A program made the position numbers and the translations under genes. From positions 1-55,528 of the forward strand of contig NZ_RDQF01000053.1 in assembly GCF_004114425.1 (NCBI RefSeq): a stretch of DNA of 55,528 bases, in the 5' to 3' direction. This stretch comes from Bradyrhizobium vignae (GTDB lineage Bacteria > Pseudomonadota > Alphaproteobacteria > Rhizobiales > Xanthobacteraceae). The notes beneath the pieces were generated by a model. It did not search any database and had not been told where the DNA came from. It was given only the letters and a program-made list of their open reading frames with translations. Below are positions 26,557 to 35,354 of the stretch, piece after piece (position 1 is the first letter of the stretch; each line of letters opens with the position of its first letter).

Positions 26557-27948
26557 ATGTCCTCGATTCTAATTTTGCTGGCCGCGCTTTCAGAAATGCG
26601 CTTGAATAAATTCGTACAGCGGATGTTTGACGGTCTTTTGATGACGAACAGCTTTGATGAGGTGCCATACGATGCGGCGGTGCTGGGCGCTGGCATCAGC
26701 GGCTTGGTCGCCACATCGATCTTGCTCCGCGACGGCGCCCGCAACGTCATTGTCATCGACGAGTACGCCCAGAGCGGTGGAAATCACATTGATTGCAAGA
26801 TCGGTGACTACACGTTCGACGTCGGCAGTTACATTTTTCAGGATGATTCCCCGTTACTGTCACACTTTCCCGAGTTGTTGCCGCTCTACATTGAGATCCA
26901 CCCGTCTTGGGGGCGTCTCACGCCGCAAGGCGCAGTAAGCCACTATCCGCTATCGATCGCGGATGATCTGGTTTCAGCTGGTCCAATGGAGTGGCTTCGG
27001 ATGGCGGGCTCGATCGTTTTTGCCCGAACGTTCCGCCGCAAGATCCGGAGCGCTAAGGACTTTGCAACGTTCTGGATCGGAAAGCGGTTACTGGAGCGCA
27101 CAGGACTCGGCTTCTATTTGAGCCGGTTCTACGGATTTCCGGCCGACCAAGTCGACGTCAAGTTTGCCGAGAAGAGAATGCTTTGGATCAAAGAGCATGC
27201 GACGCTACGAAATCACGTTGCTCGCGCGTTGCGTCGCGCCCCTGACGCGCCCACCAATCGACAACTTGTTCGACCGCGGGAGGGCTTCGCATTTCTTTAT
27301 CAGAAGGCAGTGGAGCGGCTTGAAGGTCGAGGCGCAAGCTTCGTTCTGGGGGCCAAGATAACTGGTGTTGAAAGGCAGAATGGTGGCTTTTCGATTGTGC
27401 TGGGAAACGAGCGCGCGATTGCCGGCCGGCGGCTGGTCTCGACCGTTCCCCTCGCGCGCATCCAGGATTTGTGCGGATTGCAAACCCATCGCGAACTTAA
27501 AACTGTCACGTTGCTGACGCTGTTCTACAGCTTTTCCGGTAAACGGGGTTTTACGCAATCAATCCTATATAATTTTTCAAGAGAAGGTGCTTGGAAGCGC
27601 CTCACAATGCACTCCGATTTTTATGGCAAGTGCCACGGCCGAGAATTCTTCTCGGTTGAAATCAATGCTGAGCATGTGGCGCACGATAGGGACAAGGCAG
27701 ATTGCGACTTTAGAACCCATACCTGCGACAACAGTTTGTTTCTTGGCGACCTTCGGCTTGAGGGGGCGCATGCGCTTGGAAATGCCTATCCCATCTACAG
27801 CGATCAGGCCGACGAGCGCGCCGGAAGGGCGGTGGCCGCACTGCGCCAGCTAGGAATCGAATCCATTGGACGCCAAGGTAGATTTGACTATCAACCTACC
27901 GCGCGTGACTCCACGTTGAAAGCAGAAGCCGCGCTTCGTTCGGATTAG
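26557..27948 (+). CDS. FAD-dependent oxidoreductase (protoporphyrinogen oxidase/UGM-like)
   Basis: A flavoprotein of up to 463 residues. The dinucleotide-binding motif is DAAVLGAGISGLVATSILLR (GxGxxG), followed by the Glu/Asp-ended strand VIVIDEYAQSGGNH. The GGNH phrase is close to the GG motif of UDP-galactopyranose mutases and related amine oxidases. Homologues occur in polysaccharide loci, and a role in preparing a sugar nucleotide for the neighbouring cluster is possible but inferred. The ATG at 26557 has GAGGAG only three bases upstream. An in-frame ATG at 26641 (MTNSFDEVPYDAAV) would give a more usual N-terminus directly before the FAD motif, and I consider it equally likely. Confidence 0.8.
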   Translation: MSSILILLAALSEMRLNKFVQRMFDGLLMTNSFDEVPYDAAVLGAGISGLVATSILLRDGARNVIVIDEYAQSGGNHIDCKIGDYTFDVGSYIFQDDSPLLSHFPELLPLYIEIHPSWGRLTPQGAVSHYPLSIADDLVSAGPMEWLRMAGSIVFARTFRRKIRSAKDFATFWIGKRLLERTGLGFYLSRFYGFPADQVDVKFAEKRMLWIKEHATLRNHVARALRRAPDAPTNRQLVRPREGFAFLYQKAVERLEGRGASFVLGAKITGVERQNGGFSIVLGNERAIAGRRLVSTVPLARIQDLCGLQTHRELKTVTLLTLFYSFSGKRGFTQSILYNFSREGAWKRLTMHSDFYGKCHGREFFSVEINAEHVAHDRDKADCDFRTHTCDNSLFLGDLRLEGAHALGNAYPIYSDQADERAGRAVAALRQLGIESIGRQGRFDYQPTARDSTLKAEAALRSD

Positions 27949-28061
27949 ATCACGAGAGCCAGATCAGATGCGAGCGCATAGCAGGTTTGGTGAATTGCTT
28001 TCACGACCGAGGCAGAAGCGGTTGGAGTCGCGGAGAGCGGAAGATAAAGTCGGCTCCTAGA

Positions 28062-28304
28062 TTAGAGCAGCAAATGTGGGTCGCACCGGGGGCTCCGAGA
28101 GCCGGCCGAGTGGGGTGTCGCGGGCTCATGGGCCATCTTTCTAACCGCGCCGATGAGGCCTCGTAAGCGACCACAGTTCCTGCAAAAGACCGGTGTGTCA
28201 TCGAGGGCTCCGTCGTTACACTCGAACGTGACGGCCAGCGTCGCGCAGTTCGAGCAAACGGCTTCGAAATCCGTAGCGTCGGTCGAGCTCGCGCTCATCA
28301 TCAT
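28062..28304 (-). CDS. Small zinc-ribbon protein (80 aa)
   Basis: An 80-residue protein with two CxxC pairs about 20 residues apart: VCSNCATLAVTFEC and FCRNCGRLRGLIGAV. This gives a likely treble-clef or zinc-ribbon fold with a short basic helix after the second pair. The start at 28304 follows a GAGGG-type site closely. The C-terminal 20 residues are polar and probably unstructured. No family name recognised. It lies downstream of the ExoY-type gene on the same strand, about 125 bases away, so it could be the last gene of that transcript. Confidence 0.65.
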   Translation of the reverse strand: MMMSASSTDATDFEAVCSNCATLAVTFECNDGALDDTPVFCRNCGRLRGLIGAVRKMAHEPATPHSAGSRSPRCDPHLLL

Positions 28305-28429
28305 CCCTCATTGATACAATCGATGGCTTAAGCGTTGGCCTGTTCGTGGTGCTTTGAATCCTGTGCAATCGAGCGATTATCAATTCCAATCAGAGGACCT
28401 TCTGTCTCGCAGAGGGCTTCAGGTCTACG

Positions 28430-29122
28430 TCAATATGCCGAATCCTCAAACAGAGCCGGGAGGGTCGCCAGCATTATCTTTGTGTCGAGCATGATGGACC
28501 AATTGCGCGCGTAGAATGCATCGCATGCGACGCGCCGGCGGTAAGTGGTTGTGCTGCGACCGCTCACTTGCCAGAGGCCCGTGATGCCAGGACGGCAGGC
28601 GAGGTAGGCGTCGACCTTGGAAGCGTACCGCGCCAGTTCGTCTTCGGTGACCGGCCGAGGACCGACGATGCTCATGTCACCTCGAATGACATTGAACAAT
28701 TGGGGCAATTCGTCGAGGCTTGATCGACGCAGCACCCCGCCCAACAGCGTGACGCGAGGGTCTGTTCGTAGCTTGCGAGCGGCCTTCCACTCGGCAGCGG
28801 CCGCAGGATCCGACTCCAACAACCGCTGCAGCCGCTCCGCTGCGTCAGGCGCCATGGTGCGGAACTTGAGACATTCGAAGGTCTGACCATTAAAGCCAAC
28901 CCGCTTGTGACGAAACAGCACCGGTCCTGGCGAGAACACAATCAAGGCCGAGCAACAGAGCAACAGCAAAGGAGAAAACAGCAGAATGCCAAAAGCTGCC
29001 AATACAAGGTCAATCGATCTCTTTACGAGTGTACCCACGGGACGCGGTGCCACGTGGGCGGGAGAACGTGTCTTTGCAGAAATAAAAGGCAACTCGCCGC
29101 GTGTATCGACCACATTGGCCAT
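28430..29122 (-). CDS. Initiating sugar transferase, ExoY-like
   Basis: A 230-residue polyisoprenyl-phosphate hexose-1-phosphate transferase, the enzyme that loads the first sugar on undecaprenyl phosphate. One membrane helix lies at the N-terminus (RSIDLVLAAFGILLFSPLLL). The catalytic part follows, with FRHKRVGFNGQTFECLKFRT, then LRRSSLDELPQLFNVIRGDM, SIVGPRPVTEDE, and RPGITGLWQVSGRS. It is the short ExoY form without the long PCP-like N-terminus. ATG at 29122 is chosen because GGAG lies seven bases upstream; the frame also opens at a GTG at 29146. It is the last biosynthesis gene of the minus-strand block. Confidence 0.93.
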   Translation of the reverse strand: MANVVDTRGELPFISAKTRSPAHVAPRPVGTLVKRSIDLVLAAFGILLFSPLLLLCCSALIVFSPGPVLFRHKRVGFNGQTFECLKFRTMAPDAAERLQRLLESDPAAAAEWKAARKLRTDPRVTLLGGVLRRSSLDELPQLFNVIRGDMSIVGPRPVTEDELARYASKVDAYLACRPGITGLWQVSGRSTTTYRRRVACDAFYARNWSIMLDTKIMLATLPALFEDSAY

Positions 29123-29345
29123 TGCGGGAACTCCATAAAACAACACCTAAAAAGCCTTCGAACTCGTCCCCTCTTTTTCTTTCGGTCTCATCGCCCGAAT
29201 ACGAGCACATTAAATTCTGACGCGGTGCAAAATTAATACAAGTTTAAAGTTTCGGCAGGGCCAGCGGATTTTTTCAGCGTAGTATCATTGAGCTCGTGAT
29301 GGCTTTGCGATTTGAATTCGGCGGCAGCAGCGCCGCTACCTTCCT
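29123..29345. promoter_or_regulatory. AT-rich gap upstream of the ExoY-like gene
   Basis: About 220 bases, markedly richer in A+T than the neighbouring genes, separate the autokinase and sugar transferase genes. The spacing suggests that the ExoY-like gene has its own promoter, though I could not define -35/-10 boxes. Confidence 0.35.
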
Positions 29346-31565
29346 TCAGTTTTGATAATAGGAGTAGCGCCGATCGGAATAACCCTCAAAGCGACGCATA
29401 AACGCTTCGTCGGTTTTGTTGAGGACGGCGCCAAGCAATCGTTCCGAAACAAGCGGCGATGACTGGATTGCCTTGAGGACCTCGTTGGTGGACGTGCCCC
29501 ATTCAACCACCATCACAAACGCGTCAAACAGGCTTGCGACCGCTCTGACGTCAGCGATGGGCAAGATCGGCGGCAAATCGCAAATGATGTAGTCGTAGTC
29601 CTCGCGAGCTCGCTCCAGTCCCAGCCTGATCGATGGCGCACAAAGCACATCCGAGCTGTTTGAGGGCGGTGCCCCAGATGGCGAGGGGACGACATCGAAG
29701 TTGAAATTGAGGTCGTTGATGATCACGTCCTTGAGACGCAACCGATCGACCACCATCCGCTGCAGCCCCAACCGGCGCTCGTAGCCAAGCATTTTGGACA
29801 AGGCCGGTTTACGTAGATCCGAGTCAATCAGGAGCGTGCGGGCCCCGGTTCTCGCAAGAAATGCGGCAAGCGCCGCCGTGGTGGTTGTCTTCCCTTCACC
29901 GGGAAGAGCCGACGTAATGCCGATCACCTTCGGCTTCGCCGGATGCAGGTCGATGGCGACCTTGATGTAACGCAATGCCTCGGCCGTAGCCGAAAAAGGA
30001 GCGGCTTGGTTGATCTGGTGGAAGGCACTCGCGTGACCGCCGCGCAATCGCGTCCTCAACTTTGAAACAGCTGGGAACGCAGCCAGGCACGGCGTGCTCA
30101 ACAGCTTCTCGAGCTGGTCACGTGTGTGGACCCTCCGGTACATGAATTGCTCTCGGGCTATTGCTGCGAGAGTGCCCAGGCCGAGCCCGCACATCGCTGC
30201 GAAAGCCAAGGTGATTGCGAGCTTGGGAGAGCTTGGCTTTGCAGGTGCCGAGGCTTCCGTCACCACGCGGGCCTCGGTCGACGGAAACGACTGCTGCTGC
30301 ACCGACTGGGTGAATCGAGACAGGAAGGCCTCGTAGATGCCGCGGTAGGTGTTTGCGCCCGTTTCCAGCTCACGCAGGTGAACCTGAGCTTGCCGCGTCG
30401 CCCCGGATTGCTGGAAGATCTCGATCATTCGCGTATCGATCGCCTCCTCCTGCGACTTCGCAATCTGGAGTTCGCTCTTATAGCTCTCCGCGATACGGGA
30501 GATTTCATCCCACATCGACCGTTGCAGCGCGGCCATTTCCGATCGCAGATTCCTGGCGGCCTCATGCTCGGCACCATAGCGCGCGCTCCATTCGGCCTGC
30601 TTGTTTTGGTTCTCCAGGTATTTCTGACGGAGCTTGGTAATGACCGGACTGTTAAGCGCATCGGTGACAACCGGGTCCGGGATCGTGAAGTTTTCCTTCT
30701 CAGGTCGTTGTTCGAGGATGCGTTGTATACGCTCGAGCTTGGCGCGAGCTTGGCTGGTGTCGGCGCGTGCTTTGGCCAGTGCGACGCCGAGCTGATCGAG
30801 CTCAACCTCGCTCGCCAGTTTGCCTTCGACGCCAATGATGATGCCGTTTTCGGCCTTGAAGTCCTGCACGGCTTTGTAGGCATTGCTGGCCTGCTGACGG
30901 AGTTCGCTGATCCGCTGTTCCAGCCAAGCGCTGGCGCGTCTTGTAGCCTCGTACTTTGCCTGCAGCCGGTATTCGATGTAGGCATCGGCGAAGGCATTGG
31001 CGATCCGTGCAGCCTTGTCCGGGTCAAGCGAGGTATAGGCGATCTGCTCGACGTAGCTGCGGCCCAAACGGGTGACGCGCAGATTGTCCTTCAGGGCCCC
31101 AAGCGCGCGTCGCTCCAGTTCTGCAGACGAAGGCCTTTCTTCGGACGAAGTCGTTAGCCGCAACGATCGGGCCAAGCGGCTTGTGATTGCATCGCTCGAG
31201 GCGACGAACTCTGGATCATCCGTGAGATGCAATTTGTTGATGACCGCTTTTCCGACCTTTTCTGACCTGGTGGTCTCGATCTCACTCTCCACAACGGCGT
31301 CGTCTACGCCTTGATGTTCCTGGGAATTCTCACTTCGTGGGGAGGTAATTCCCTTGGTATCAATGAACATGTCAGCCTGCGCCGTGAACTTGCGAGGCGC
31401 CGTCCCGACGTAGAACGAGCCAAGCGCCAACGAGGCGGCCGTCATGAAGGCGATAAGACGCCATTCGCGACGTAAGAAGTCGCGTAACAGAAGCAGAGAT
31501 CTTGCCTGATCAGGGGCGGCTTCTGTCGCCGTTGCATAGGGCCGAAATTCGCCGGCGATGTTCAT
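29346..31565 (-). CDS. Polysaccharide co-polymerase/tyrosine autokinase (ExoP/Wzc-like)
   Basis: A 739-residue inner-membrane protein governing chain length and export of exopolysaccharide. The Wzz-type part begins after a first membrane helix (about 35-55, LIAFMTAASLALGSFYVG). It continues through a long periplasmic coiled coil (about 200-410). It ends at a proline-rich second helix (PAKPSSPKLAITLAFAAMCG, about 440-465). The cytoplasmic BY-kinase domain has Walker A ALPGEGKTTTT, Walker A' LLIDSDLRKP and Walker B YIICDLPPI. The C-terminus carries a Tyr cluster (RRYSYYQN) as the autophosphorylation site. The start has GAGGGCGTGGA just upstream. Partners are the polymerase at 37403 and the flippase at 33860. 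Confidence 0.93.
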   Translation of the reverse strand: MNIAGEFRPYATATEAAPDQARSLLLLRDFLRREWRLIAFMTAASLALGSFYVGTAPRKFTAQADMFIDTKGITSPRSENSQEHQGVDDAVVESEIETTRSEKVGKAVINKLHLTDDPEFVASSDAITSRLARSLRLTTSSEERPSSAELERRALGALKDNLRVTRLGRSYVEQIAYTSLDPDKAARIANAFADAYIEYRLQAKYEATRRASAWLEQRISELRQQASNAYKAVQDFKAENGIIIGVEGKLASEVELDQLGVALAKARADTSQARAKLERIQRILEQRPEKENFTIPDPVVTDALNSPVITKLRQKYLENQNKQAEWSARYGAEHEAARNLRSEMAALQRSMWDEISRIAESYKSELQIAKSQEEAIDTRMIEIFQQSGATRQAQVHLRELETGANTYRGIYEAFLSRFTQSVQQQSFPSTEARVVTEASAPAKPSSPKLAITLAFAAMCGLGLGTLAAIAREQFMYRRVHTRDQLEKLLSTPCLAAFPAVSKLRTRLRGGHASAFHQINQAAPFSATAEALRYIKVAIDLHPAKPKVIGITSALPGEGKTTTTAALAAFLARTGARTLLIDSDLRKPALSKMLGYERRLGLQRMVVDRLRLKDVIINDLNFNFDVVPSPSGAPPSNSSDVLCAPSIRLGLERAREDYDYIICDLPPILPIADVRAVASLFDAFVMVVEWGTSTNEVLKAIQSSPLVSERLLGAVLNKTDEAFMRRFEGYSDRRYSYYQN

Positions 31566-31729
31566 TCCACGCCCTCAACTCAATTCGTTTTAAGAACGCA
31601 CCCAGTCCAAAAGGAGCAGCTCGCATCTGCTCGCGTAAACAAGAATTGGCATTTAAACAAAAAGGAGTATTGCCCATTAAATTGATGTTACAGAGCACAA
31701 ATGCCGTGCAGGCTGTGCTCAAGAACCGG
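31566..31729. promoter_or_regulatory. AT-rich gap between GT4 and autokinase genes
   Basis: 164 bases of A+T-rich sequence with several A-tracts lie upstream of the minus-strand autokinase gene. A promoter is likely here, but no specific motif is claimed. Confidence 0.3.
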
Positions 31730-32875
31730 TCAATTGAGGGTTGAGCCCATGCTGATCGTTTCCATGCGTTGCTGCCTCGATCTGGCGCGTTGGGCTAAAA
31801 GGAGATCGATGTGTGATCGCATTTTGCGGATGAATGGCTCGCGGCCAAACTGCTGGGCATGAGCGACAATAGCCTCGGGCTCAAAGGTCATCCGCTCGAA
31901 TCTGGCAATGCTATTGCTGATGGCATCAACTGTCTGCTCGTCGAAGAAGAGACCGGTCACGTCGTTTGCGACCGTCTCGGTAGCGCCGCCCCGCCCGAAA
32001 GCGAGCACCGGACGTCCGCTCGCCATAGCCTCAACCGGCACCATGCCGAAGTCTTCTTCTCCCGGGAAGATGAGCGCGCGACAGCGCGCGTAATGGTGCT
32101 TGAGTGCCTCAAACGGCTGCGGTCCGAGCACGGAGACGGTCGGACCGGCGAGGCGGCGAATCTCGGACAGCATCTCGCCACCGCCGATGACCACCAGCTT
32201 CAGTTTCAATTCGTTAAACGCGCGTACCGCAAGGTCGGGTCGCTTGTAGGATACGAGTTCGCCGGCCATCAGATAGTAGTCGCCGAGCTCGGAGGACGGG
32301 CACGGCGAGAATGCTGCAGTATCCACTGGAGGATGAATTACGTTGGCTGCGAGACCGTAGTAGCGACGGATGCGGTCGGCGACGGTCGCGGAATTGGCAA
32401 CGAAGCTATCGACCCGCGCGGCAGAAGCGACATCCCACAGCCTCAGATAGTGCGCGAGCGAGGGCATGGCCAACCGCGCGAGCGAGCCTGCGCCTGCTCG
32501 GTAATCGTGAAACATATTCCAGATGTAGCGCATGGGCGTGTGGCAATAGCAGACGTGGAGGGCGTGAGGAGGAGCAATGATGCCTTTTGCCGGTCCGGAT
32601 TCGCTGCTGAGGATCAGATCATAGTCGCGTAAATCAAGCTGCTCCAGCGCGAGCGGCATGAGCGGGAGATAAGTCTTGTACATGCGTGGAGCGCGCGGTA
32701 GCCGATTGATAAAGGTCGAAACAACGCGGTGTTTTCGAATAGTTTCGGAGACCATTTCTGGAACATAGACATGCGTGTAGATGTCTGCCTCGGGATACAT
32801 CTCGCAAAGAGCTTCGAGGACTTTCTCGCCCCCGCGCATTCCCACAAGCCAATAGTGAATGATCGCGACTTTCAT
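31730..32875 (-). CDS. Glycosyltransferase family 4
   Basis: A 381-residue GT-B glycosyltransferase. The N-terminal domain starts MKVAIIHYWLVGMRGGEKVL with the glycine-rich loop of the family. The C-terminal nucleotide-sugar domain has GDYYLMAGELVSYKRPDLAV and the EX7E motif in EEDFGMVPVEAMASGRP. It adds a sugar from an NDP donor to the growing lipid-linked repeat on the cytoplasmic side. The ATG at 32875 is preferred to one 18 bases upstream because it starts directly at the first beta strand. It lies about 75 bases after the GH16 gene and is probably in the same transcript. Confidence 0.9.
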   Translation of the reverse strand: MKVAIIHYWLVGMRGGEKVLEALCEMYPEADIYTHVYVPEMVSETIRKHRVVSTFINRLPRAPRMYKTYLPLMPLALEQLDLRDYDLILSSESGPAKGIIAPPHALHVCYCHTPMRYIWNMFHDYRAGAGSLARLAMPSLAHYLRLWDVASAARVDSFVANSATVADRIRRYYGLAANVIHPPVDTAAFSPCPSSELGDYYLMAGELVSYKRPDLAVRAFNELKLKLVVIGGGEMLSEIRRLAGPTVSVLGPQPFEALKHHYARCRALIFPGEEDFGMVPVEAMASGRPVLAFGRGGATETVANDVTGLFFDEQTVDAISNSIARFERMTFEPEAIVAHAQQFGREPFIRKMRSHIDLLLAQRARSRQQRMETISMGSTLN

Positions 32876-32949
32876 GCAGTCAATCTTTCGCAAATGGATC
32901 GAAATGATGTGCTGTGATTGCGCAGTGGGATTGAGCCGACATCTACGCT

Positions 32950-33822
32950 TCAGCGTGGCAGGACCTCAGGGGCAGGCGGGCAACCTTCGGCCGGACCAGG
33001 GCCGCGCCCGTATACGTGGACATAGTCGATCAACAGCGTGGAAGGACTGGGTGTCTGATCGATCGGCCAACCACCGCCGAGGGCAAGGTTCACAAGAGGG
33101 TAGAGCGGGCCGTCGAGTTCAGGCGGAGTTGGTTGGCTCCAGACCGGGGTTCTGTCGAAGAAGAACACGACGGCTTGCGGCGAGATATCGACGCCGAAGG
33201 TGTGGAAGTCTTGCACGAGCGCATCGTTCGGCACCGTGACCTTCTGCGCCTCGCCCCGGGTCTTCTGCGGTTGCTTGTACCAGATGTGCGTGGCGGCCTG
33301 ATAAGCGGATGTGAACTGCCCATAATACTCGATGACATCGAGTTCGACGTTTCCTTCCGTCACCGTGGCGGGCTTCAGAGCAGCAAGCCAGAATGCGGGC
33401 CACGTTCCCGGACCGGGCGGCATCTTCATGCGCGCCTCGAAATAGCCGTACCGGGTTCCGGTCCCGGCGCCGGAAGCATCGGCTGCCGCCAGAAGACCCG
33501 ACGTCCACTTGCCGTTCCGATCCTTTGACGCGGTGATAGTGAGAACTCCGTCTTCCACCTTGAATGGCCCCCTTGGTCCCGGATTGGCAAACGCCGCGTC
33601 GCCGAAATCCCCCGACCATGGGGTGTGTGCGGTCCAGCGGGCCGCGCCCAGGCGGGTCGCTGAGACACTGAGCTCGTCGAAGTCTTCAAGCAGGACCGGA
33701 TGAAGTTCACAGGATGCAGGCTGCTCGGCCGCGAACGCAGAACCGAATGAAATCCCGACAGTTAGCGCGACCGTCGTGGCCGCCCAGGTCAGGTGTTTTG
33801 TTGCATGCCCCTTCTCGGTCAT
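32950..33822 (-). CDS. Secreted glycoside hydrolase family 16 (ExoK-like glucanase)
   Basis: A 290-residue exported beta-glucanase. The signal peptide spans about 1-31 (LTWAATTVALTVGISFGSAF, cleavage near AFA-A). The GH16 beta-jellyroll includes GYFEARMKMPPGPGTWPAFW and the catalytic motif NVELDVIEYYG, with nucleophile Glu160, Asp162 and acid/base Glu165. In rhizobia such enzymes (ExoK type) trim newly made exopolysaccharide into shorter chains, and the placement among assembly genes supports that. The start at 33822 is preferred over the frame's first Met (33930), because AAGGAG lies just upstream and the signal peptide then begins at once. Confidence 0.92.
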   Translation of the reverse strand: MTEKGHATKHLTWAATTVALTVGISFGSAFAAEQPASCELHPVLLEDFDELSVSATRLGAARWTAHTPWSGDFGDAAFANPGPRGPFKVEDGVLTITASKDRNGKWTSGLLAAADASGAGTGTRYGYFEARMKMPPGPGTWPAFWLAALKPATVTEGNVELDVIEYYGQFTSAYQAATHIWYKQPQKTRGEAQKVTVPNDALVQDFHTFGVDISPQAVVFFFDRTPVWSQPTPPELDGPLYPLVNLALGGGWPIDQTPSPSTLLIDYVHVYGRGPGPAEGCPPAPEVLPR

Positions 33823-33859
33823 TCCGCTCTCCTTGATCCTGCATCGTGCACTTCGACCG

Positions 33860-35281
33860 TCACACTGCCCCTGCGCGGCTGCTGACCCGAACACCAAAGC
33901 CATATAGCGCGCCGACATAGACACTGGCACCGAACAGAGAGATCACTCCCAGTTCAAAAAAGGCAGCCAGATGGATTTCGGGCAGCTTGTATCGCAGGCC
34001 CATCACCAGCAGGGTCATCACCGCACATGCGGCGGCGATCGGCCACAGATTGGCCGCCTCAGACGCGACGCTTGTTCCGACCAGTTGCCGGGCGCCTATC
34101 AAGGAGAGGACGAACATGATGAACGAAACCGCGGCTCGTGCCGCGACCACGCCTGCAAGCGAATAGAAGTAGAAGCCAAAACACATCAGAACGATCTTGG
34201 CGCACAGCTCGACCAGGGTGAGGCGAAACACCAGATGGGTTCGATTGGTGGCCAGCGCCAACGAATGCAGGGGCTGATAGAACGCGCTGAGGACGGTCGA
34301 CAATGCGAGCCACCGCAAGTAGAGTCCAGCCTCGCCCCACTGCGGCCCCAGCAGGACCTCGGCGATCAAGTCCGCGGTCAACGACATTCCGATGCAAGCC
34401 GGCGCGGCAAGTGACATCGTGAGCCGGGACGCCTTCGAATAGGCATGACGGAGCCGGTCCTGGTTCTGGTTGATCTGCGACAGTGCGGCCATGAGAGGCT
34501 GCATCGCCGGGCCGATCAGGCTCTGGGTTGGCATCACCGATAGATCGCTGGCGATGGTGTATTGACCCAATGTGGCCTTGCTCGAGGAATAGCCGAGTAG
34601 GATTCGATCAAACTGCCAGCTCAGGGCGATGATGATCTGAGCGCCGCTCAGCCAACCGAGAAAAGCCGAGAACTCCCGAAACTTCGATAGCGAGAGGTTT
34701 GGTCTGTAAGGGGCCAACAGATACGACATCGATGTGGCTGCCAAGGACGCTGCGATGCCGCTGGCGACAATGGCCCAGTACCCAGCGCCAAGTCTGACTG
34801 CTGTCGCTGCAATGATCGCCGCGGCAAGTTTGCCAAAGATCTCCGCAACAAAGACTGGCCTGAAAGCCAGGCTGCGGGTGTGTTCGACCATTCCAGGGCT
34901 ATACAGGCTGCGAGCCAAGGGTCCGATGGCGCTTACGATGATCAAGCTGGCCAGGCGGGAATCCTGGTAAATCTGAGCAAAGGGCCACGCCACCAGCAAA
35001 AGCACCAATGTCAAGGCGATGCCTCTCAGCGCGCTCAAGGTGAAGGCAGTGTCCAAGTGCGACTTCGTTACGCTTGGCAAGCGCGTCAGAGCCTGCAGCG
35101 TTGGGACCTCGAGCACCATGTCCGCGATGATCGTTACGGTAGCGGCGAGGGCGGTGAGGCCGAAATCAGCGGGCGTCAGGATGCGTGCGAGGACCAAAAG
35201 CGTGACGAAATCGATAGCCCGGGCTGTTAGCCTGGACGACACAGTCCAAGCGGCGCCCAAGAGGGTTTTGCGGGCAAGCAC
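33860..35281 (-). CDS. Polysaccharide flippase (Wzx-like)
   Basis: A 473-residue integral membrane protein with about 12-14 hydrophobic helices, of the oligosaccharide flippase/WzxC type. The N-terminus KTLLGAAWTVSSRLTARAID, followed by LVLARILTPADFGLTALA, is diagnostic of the family. It should move the lipid-linked repeat unit from the cytoplasmic to the periplasmic face for the polymerase. The start is GTG at 35281. It lies 37 bases before the GH16 gene and about 70 after the GT4-GT2 fusion gene, all on the same strand, consistent with one operon. Confidence 0.9.
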   Translation of the reverse strand: MLARKTLLGAAWTVSSRLTARAIDFVTLLVLARILTPADFGLTALAATVTIIADMVLEVPTLQALTRLPSVTKSHLDTAFTLSALRGIALTLVLLLVAWPFAQIYQDSRLASLIIVSAIGPLARSLYSPGMVEHTRSLAFRPVFVAEIFGKLAAAIIAATAVRLGAGYWAIVASGIAASLAATSMSYLLAPYRPNLSLSKFREFSAFLGWLSGAQIIIALSWQFDRILLGYSSSKATLGQYTIASDLSVMPTQSLIGPAMQPLMAALSQINQNQDRLRHAYSKASRLTMSLAAPACIGMSLTADLIAEVLLGPQWGEAGLYLRWLALSTVLSAFYQPLHSLALATNRTHLVFRLTLVELCAKIVLMCFGFYFYSLAGVVAARAAVSFIMFVLSLIGARQLVGTSVASEAANLWPIAAACAVMTLLVMGLRYKLPEIHLAAFFELGVISLFGASVYVGALYGFGVRVSSRAGAV

Positions 35282-35354
35282 GGCTCAATGCCTGCACGTT
35301 GAGACGAGGCGCTGCCTGGTCGTCGATGCGGAAAGAGTGCCGGCTCGCGCGGCT

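Noticed and set aside
30126..31157. 343-residue plus-strand frame
   Set aside because: It is the antisense shadow of the coiled-coil region of the autokinase gene; codon bias of the true gene keeps the opposite frame open.
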